A stretch of 64,000 nt of DNA from Plecoglossus altivelis (Eukaryota > Chordata > Actinopteri > Osmeriformes > Plecoglossidae). The notes below the pieces were generated by a model that was given only the letters and a program-made list of their open reading frames with translations, searched no databases and was not told where the DNA came from. The position numbers and the translations under genes are program-made. Shown in pieces: positions 60,975 to 64,000 of the stretch. The DNA lies in the NCBI GenBank assembly GCA_036571765.1, contig BROE01000010.1, positions 10,885,865-10,949,864 of the forward strand. Direction: 5' to 3'. Position 1 is the first letter of the stretch. Each line of letters starts with the position of its first letter.

Positions 60975-61591
60975 AGAGAGTGTGAGAGAGAGACACGCAC
61001 AGGGCTGACTCTCAGCATCTTGCCTCACTTTATGGGGCGAGCAAGCGTCTGCCTGTATTTAGCTGATTACCACCAACACAGGTTGGGTGATCTTTACTGG
61101 GATTATTATTAATGTTGTGCTTTGTGTGTGTGTGTGTGTGTGTCTGTGTCTGTGTGTGTGTGTGTGTGTTGGCCTGCTGCCGGCCACGCCCCTGAACAGA
61201 TATTTCTCTCCTAGGATCAATATTCTGCCACCCATCTGTAAGCGTCTCCTTTAGCTCCACCCACTCAATCACTCTCTTTCTCTCCGTCTCTCTTCTTATC
61301 ACTCTGTCTCCCTTCTTATCTCTCTGTCTCTATGTCTTTATCCCTTTTACATGTACACACACACACATTTCCTCTCTGTGCTTCTCTCTCTCTCTCTGCT
61401 TCTCTCTCTCTCTTTCTCTCTCTCTCCCTCCTCTTCCTGGATGGATGGTAACATTAAGGTCCCATGTGGAACAAAAAATTAATCCGAGCTGACTGTACCC
61501 TGATAAAATATTTCTGCCACACTGAACTTCATGGACAGCAAACACACACCTGCTGAAACTGCCTAGGTGAATGCCAGTTTCACTGCTCTTG

Positions 61592-61622
<31 letters not shown>

Positions 61623-62988
61623 TCTCTCTCTCTCTCCTTATCTTCTGCTCTCACTCGCTGTTTCTTTTTTCTTCACTCACTCACTCACTCACTCACTCTC
61701 TTTCTTTCCCCGTCTCTCTCTCTCTCTCTCTCTCTCTCGCTATCTCTCTCTCTCTGTCTCTCTCTGTCTCTATCCACGTCTCTCTCTCCTAGCATCCTAC
61801 TCTCTTTCACCCGCTCCCCCTCTTTCCCACCCTACCTCCCACCGTCTGCTCCCCTCCCGCTCCCTGGAGTACAGTTTTGCCGGGAGTCCCTGTGATGAAT
61901 CTGACAAGGGGTCAAGGTTCCAAGACGAGTGCCCTCCAACCTGTGTTCGACCGCACACACACGTCACCTACACCAACACCCTCGCTGTTTCTCATGGGCC
62001 TGACATGTACCAGATCACAGAAATTCTCCCCTTGAAAACACACACACACCTCGTTTCTCATGTGAACGACACCACCACCTCGTTTGTCACAGGAAGCTGT
62101 TAGCACATGCCTTGTTAGGTCACATGTCAGCGCAGTGGACGAAAGGAGGCACTCTGGGAAACACTGTGTTGTTTTGGCTATCATTCACAAGCCTGTCAGC
62201 TGTCTATAAAAACCCTGCAAAGTTGGGGGTTTGTCTTGCTCCGGTTTGACCATTTTAAAAGGGGCGATTTTTATGAAGTCTACAGCCGAAGATGACAGGT
62301 CAGCTTGTGTGTGAGTGTGTGTGTGTTTGTGTCCCTGCTCCCGCAGGTCTGCTAATGGAGCAGGGAAGGATGAGCAGCAACAATACCAGCAGCAGCTCCT
62401 CTCCTCACAGCAGCATGGGCTCCATTGTGGGGCGGATCACACAGCCGCCCCGAAGTGGGTCACTGTTTGTACGGCCAGCATCGTATGTGTGTGTGTTTGT
62501 AAGGGCGGCTTAGTGATGTGTGGGAGAGAGAGAGAGGGAGAGAATGTAAGGGGAGTGTGGCGGGGGAGGGGCAGCAGTGTGGTAGAGGGTCTAGTGCTGG
62601 AGAGCTGTGGTTGGGGGAGGGGTGCAGCAAGAGAAGAAGGTGGGTGGGGGGGGGGTGCAGCGTTGAGGTAGCTTGCTCGCCCCTCCCCCCACCCATAAAT
62701 GTCATTAGGATTGGGGTGCACAATAAGACCGGCACCCCCCCCTCCTCCGAGAGCATTGTTTTAGGGCGTTCTCTCCCGCTCTCTCTCTCTCTCTCCCCCC
62801 CCCCCTCCCCGTCCATGTCCCTCAACAGTTTGATCCGCTTCCTCCTCTTCCCTCTCGTGGCTTCTCCGTTCCCCCCGGGGCTGTCGTTTGTGCTGCGTGA
62901 CTCCGGAAGAGCCTTCTGCCTGGGCGGAGAGAGACAGAGATGGAGGGCCGAGGAGAAAGGAGCAGATAAGACCTTGGAGAGGAGAGGA

Positions 62989-63027
<39 letters not shown>

Positions 63028-63350
63028 GAGAGAGAGAGAGGAGAGAGAGTGGATTAGGTGAGGAGGGACACAGGCATCCTTACGTGGGCTGTTGTGCAGC
63101 TCCTTGTCTGAAGCGCTTGTGGCTGAGGTGATTGATGCGGCTCAGGATAGAAGGCTGTTAATTGGTGGGCCTCCCAGCGGACCGGGTCAGAGAAGGTAGC
63201 TGTGTCAACAGTAGACTTGACCGTGCGTGTGTTTTGTGTGTGTTTGCTCTGACAGGACGCCAGCAGCCATGCTCTGAACGCAAAGGGAGGAGCTTCAGAT
63301 AGACGACGGATCGAGGTCCCCACTGGCAAAATGAATCGAATCACAACAAG
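41340..63350 (+). CDS. pard3b: Partitioning-defective 3 (Par-3) family polarity scaffold, closest to PARD3B; 5' exons only
   Basis: Par-3 proteins are scaffolds of the Par-3/Par-6/aPKC polarity complex at tight junctions. Six coding exons are visible: 41340-41456, 45191-45292, 57004-57178, 59692-59820 (or to 59852), 62347-62468 (end uncertain) and 63256-63350. The product starts MKVTVTFG..VVVPCKDG and continues to a DGGILDQDDLLSDLVDDRDKL block; together these form the N-terminal oligomerisation domain (CR1/NTD). A linker with GEIEVT and NTPLLVRSSSD follows, both conserved in the family. The last exon ends GKMNRITTR, just where PDZ1 should begin. 'GEIEVT..TPLLVR' fits PARD3B slightly better than PARD3, but fish have several paralogues, so the symbol is tentative. 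The start is chosen at the family Met although the frame stays open upstream to 41202. The gene is truncated by the right window edge; PDZ1-3 and the aPKC-binding region are not present. Confidence 0.85.
42182..42223. repeat. GGAT/GAAT tetranucleotide repeat
   Basis: About ten tetranucleotide units of ggat, gaat and gatg type. Confidence 0.85.
44692..44733. repeat. Poly(C) and (CTC)n tract
   Basis: Seventeen C residues are followed by about eight CTC triplets. Confidence 0.9.
45191..45292 (+). other. pard3b: Par-3 family coding exon 2
   Basis: This 102-nt phase-0 exon (34 aa) lies between acceptor ttctgtgcag and donor AAG|gtaggt. It carries YPDGGILDQDDLLSDLVDDRDK, the most conserved block of the N-terminal domain (family pattern DGGILDxDDxLxDVxxDKDxL). 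Confidence 0.92.
46230..46451. repeat. 220-bp GGAGA purine tract
   Basis: Almost pure purine on the + strand, built of gagagg and aggag units. It has no pyrimidine except rare t in 'gatgg'. Confidence 0.95.
47187..47222. repeat. (CA)n microsatellite
   Basis: (CA)n ending in gcaca. Confidence 0.9.
47541..47578. repeat. (CA)n microsatellite
   Basis: Uninterrupted (CA)n of about 38 bp. Confidence 0.95.
48461..48534. repeat. (CA)n microsatellite with degenerate tail
   Basis: (CA)n to 48497, then cgcacacata and cactcaaacac variants. Confidence 0.9.
48819..48922. repeat. GT/GCATGCGT compound repeat
   Basis: (GT)n interrupted every 16-24 bp by gcatgc. Confidence 0.9.
51061..51116. repeat. (GT)n microsatellite
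   Basis: Perfect (GT)27, one of the longest pure dinucleotides in the window. Confidence 0.97.
51475..51650. repeat. CTAC/CACCC repeats with a duplicated block
   Basis: (CTAC)n at 51482-51506 and later (CACCC)-like units. The phrase 'ctcacctccacatctgtctgc' occurs twice (51518 and 51639), as does 'caccatcctccaccctatcta', showing a local duplication. Confidence 0.85.
52347..52391. repeat. (GT)n microsatellite
   Basis: (GT)n with tctg and ttgtg interruptions. Confidence 0.9.
53336..53580. repeat. 32-bp minisatellite
   Basis: A 32-bp unit beginning cgacctcac(a/g)gacaaa is tandem at 53418-53449, 53450-53481 and 53482-53513, then a half copy (53514-53529) and a diverged copy (53530-53561). It is flanked by shorter caacctcgcagcaacc units from 53336. 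Confidence 0.93.
53981..54036. repeat. (GA)n microsatellite
   Basis: (GA)n of about 50 bp, preceded and followed by purine-rich sequence. Confidence 0.92.
54290..54433. repeat. Two (GT)n tracts
   Basis: (GT)n at 54290-54332 and at 54396-54433, separated by 63 bp of unique sequence. Confidence 0.92.
55195..55350. repeat. TCCTG/TCCTC pentamer array
   Basis: About 30 pentamers of tcctg and tcctc in mixed order. Confidence 0.93.
55995..56115. repeat. CTCT/CTGT tract
   Basis: (CT)n with a gtct interruption recurring about every 16-22 bp, a higher-order periodicity. Confidence 0.9.
56641..56697. repeat. (CT)n microsatellite
   Basis: (CT)n with cgct and ttct interruptions. Confidence 0.9.
56829..56876. 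repeat. (GT)n with GCAT interruptions
   Basis: (GT)n then gcgtgcatgcatgc. Confidence 0.88.
56943..56996. repeat. (GT)n/GTGC tract ahead of Par-3 exon 3
   Basis: (GT)n then gtgcgtgc units ending 8 nt before the acceptor of coding exon 3. Confidence 0.95.
57004..57178 (+). other. pard3b: Par-3 family coding exon 3
   Basis: This 175-nt exon begins LMAMFEQQE, matching LxAVFDEQ in the family, and continues through a serine-rich stretch to HGEIEVTATTLQA. It ends in phase 1 at A|gtacgt. Its acceptor (atcttccag) directly follows a (GT)n tract of about 50 nt. Confidence 0.9.
57604..57690. repeat. (CT)n microsatellite
   Basis: (CT)n with cccaccc and ttct interruptions. Confidence 0.9.
58566..59075. 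repeat. GT/TCAGGGCTG minisatellite
   Basis: About 20 units of variable (TG)n followed by (g/c)(a/g)tcagggctg or tccgggcgg, about 510 bp in all. The (TG)n length varies between units while the tcagggctg core is kept. Confidence 0.95.
59417..59463. repeat. (CA)n microsatellite
   Basis: Uninterrupted (CA)n of about 46 bp. Confidence 0.95.
59692..59852 (+). other. pard3b: Par-3 family coding exon 4 with two possible donors
   Basis: Starting after cccgcag, it completes Asn and reads TPLLVRSSSDSALAPP, the conserved TPLLVRRSSDP-type motif that marks Par-3 proteins, then a proline-rich segment. Donor gtgacc at 59821 ends the exon in phase 1 and joins exon 5 in frame. The stronger donor gtgaga at 59853 ends it in phase 0 and joins exon 6 in frame, skipping exon 5. 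Confidence 0.82.
60666..60778. repeat. GA-rich tract
   Basis: (GA)n with gatgg and ggga interruptions. Confidence 0.9.
60909..60980. repeat. (GT)n-(GA)n compound microsatellite
   Basis: (GT)25 is followed by ta and (GA)10. Confidence 0.95.
61121..61171. repeat. (GT)n microsatellite
   Basis: (GT)n with tctgtg interruptions. Confidence 0.9.
61590..61800. repeat. CT-rich tract with (CACT)n
   Basis: (CT)n runs flank a (TCAC)n run at 61675-61698. Confidence 0.9.
62347..62468 (+). other. pard3b: Par-3 family candidate exon 5 (serine-rich, possible cassette)
   Basis: After acceptor ctcccgcag, the phase-1 frame reads LLMEQGRMSSNN, then a serine run and SIVGRITQPPRSGSL. To enter exon 6 in phase 0 it must end at TTT|gtacgg (62468) or TAT|gtgtgt (62486). 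The better-looking gtgggt donor at 62456 gives a stop in exon 6. No conserved family motif is present, so the exon is supported by splice signals and frame only. Confidence 0.55.
62469..63255 (+). other. pard3b: Par-3 gene intron 5
   Basis: It contains G-rich and C-rich runs, a CT run (62778-62812) and a GA tract (62991-63053). Open frames crossing it translate these repeats. Confidence 0.5.
62991..63053. repeat. (GA)n microsatellite
   Basis: (GA)n of about 60 bp with few interruptions. Confidence 0.93.
63256..63350 (+). other. pard3b: Par-3 family coding exon 6
   Basis: This 95-nt exon lies between gctctgacag and CAAG|gtaagt. Only phase 0 is open: DASSHALNAKGG ... RRIEVPTGKMNRITTR, ending in phase 2. 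Its tail lies where PARD3B has LSDMTRT just before the first PDZ domain, so PDZ1 should start in the next exon beyond the window. Confidence 0.75.
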
Positions 63351-64000
63351 GTAAGTGTGATTGTGTGGGTGTGTTTGTGCGGGTGCGTTTGCACACCTCG
63401 GCTGGCGAGATGTGTGGCAGCCTTTGAGTGCAAATGACGTTACCTAAACAGTGAGTGTGCTCGTGTCTGTGAATATGTGTCGTGTCTTCACACTGGCAGG
63501 AGCATGTTTGTTTACATGTCGCCTGTCTCCTTCATTCTCTCTCTCCCTTTTTTCTCTCTCCCTCCTTCCTCTCTCGCCCTGTCCCTCTCTCTCTCTTTCG
63601 CTCTCTCCCTCTCTCCTTTCTCTTTCTCCATGTCTGTCATTAGCAAGGCTTTCACAGTTCAGTACACCTATTAGGAGATCCAGATGAGAGAGTTGTGTGC
63701 ATGTGTTCCATGGTAGATCATTAGGACAGACAGACAGATCAGAGATCAGTGTTTGGGCTGGGTGCTGTAATGATCTGCTCCCGGATTATGGACGTTCTCT
63801 TCCTTTGTTCTCCTCCTGCTGAGACTGAGATTAAAGAGCGGTGTGTGTGTGTGTTTTTGTGTCTGTCAGTGCGTGTGTGTGTGCGCGTGTGCGTGAGTGT
63901 GTGAGTATTCCTTATATCCTTCATCTGATGTTCCAGTCCAGTAGAGTATCAGTTGCTTCTGAGAGCTGGTTTCACAAACAGCGAACGCTGTGTGTGTGTC
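63351..64000 (+). other. pard3b: Start of Par-3 gene intron 6, cut by window edge
   Basis: GT-rich immediately after the exon 6 donor, then a CT tract (63536-63630) and a GT tract (63840-63903). No further exon before the edge. Confidence 0.6.
63840..63903. repeat. (GT)n microsatellite
   Basis: (GT)n with tttt, tcag and gcgc interruptions. Confidence 0.88.

Larger units (their letters stand above)
59853..62346 (+). other. pard3b: Par-3 gene intron 4
   Basis: GA tract (60666-60778), GT then GA (60909-60980), GT tract (61121-61171) and CT tracts (61379-61432, 61590-61800). No exon is seen between the two candidate exons that flank it. Confidence 0.6.

Noticed and set aside
62453..62460. gtgggt donor as the end of Par-3 exon 5
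   Set aside because: Best-looking donor by consensus, but leads to a stop codon in exon 6 in the resulting phase.

Overview
The window is eukaryotic nuclear DNA, most likely from a ray-finned (teleost) fish. It contains a vertebrate-type sarcomeric myosin heavy chain gene with very short introns, a zona pellucida ZP3-family egg-coat gene, and the 5' part of a Par-3 family polarity gene, all with GT-AG introns. Simple repeats are unusually dense: (CA/GT)n, (CT/GA)n, (CCTG)n and several short minisatellites. Gadiform fishes are known for this, but species cannot be fixed from the sequence. I see no tRNA, rRNA, CRISPR array, operon or prokaryotic system, and no convincing new defence or mobile system beyond small hAT-like elements. 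Layout: 1-6.0 kb is intergenic, with microsatellites and a degenerate tandem repeat of about 51 bp at 2.85-3.13 kb. From 6.04 to 19.0 kb on the + strand lies a complete fast-skeletal-type myosin heavy chain (MYH) gene. It has a TATA box, two probable non-coding 5' exons and 39 coding exons (7128-18912) whose lengths sum to exactly 5808 nt, or 1935 codons plus stop, followed by a poly(A) signal. One intron carries a textbook hAT MITE with 15-bp inverted ends and an 8-bp target duplication. The same degenerate repeat family reappears just after the gene (19.0-19.2 kb), so the myosin is bracketed by related repeats. From 23.6 to 26.0 kb on the - strand is a complete nine-exon zp3-like gene (448 aa) with signal peptide, ZP module, furin-type site and transmembrane tail, arranged tail-to-tail with the myosin. 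From 41.3 kb to beyond the right edge on the + strand are six 5' coding exons of a Par-3 family gene, closest by eye to PARD3B. They carry the N-terminal oligomerisation domain and the linker before PDZ1; the PDZ domains lie outside the window. Its introns are long and hold most of the simple repeats. The three genes serve unrelated processes (muscle contraction, egg envelope, cell polarity), and nothing here suggests they act together. A GC-rich candidate first exon at about 20.45-20.54 kb has no assigned gene. Many of the longer open frames elsewhere are translations of simple repeats; none of the others is recognisable, and none is annotated as a gene.
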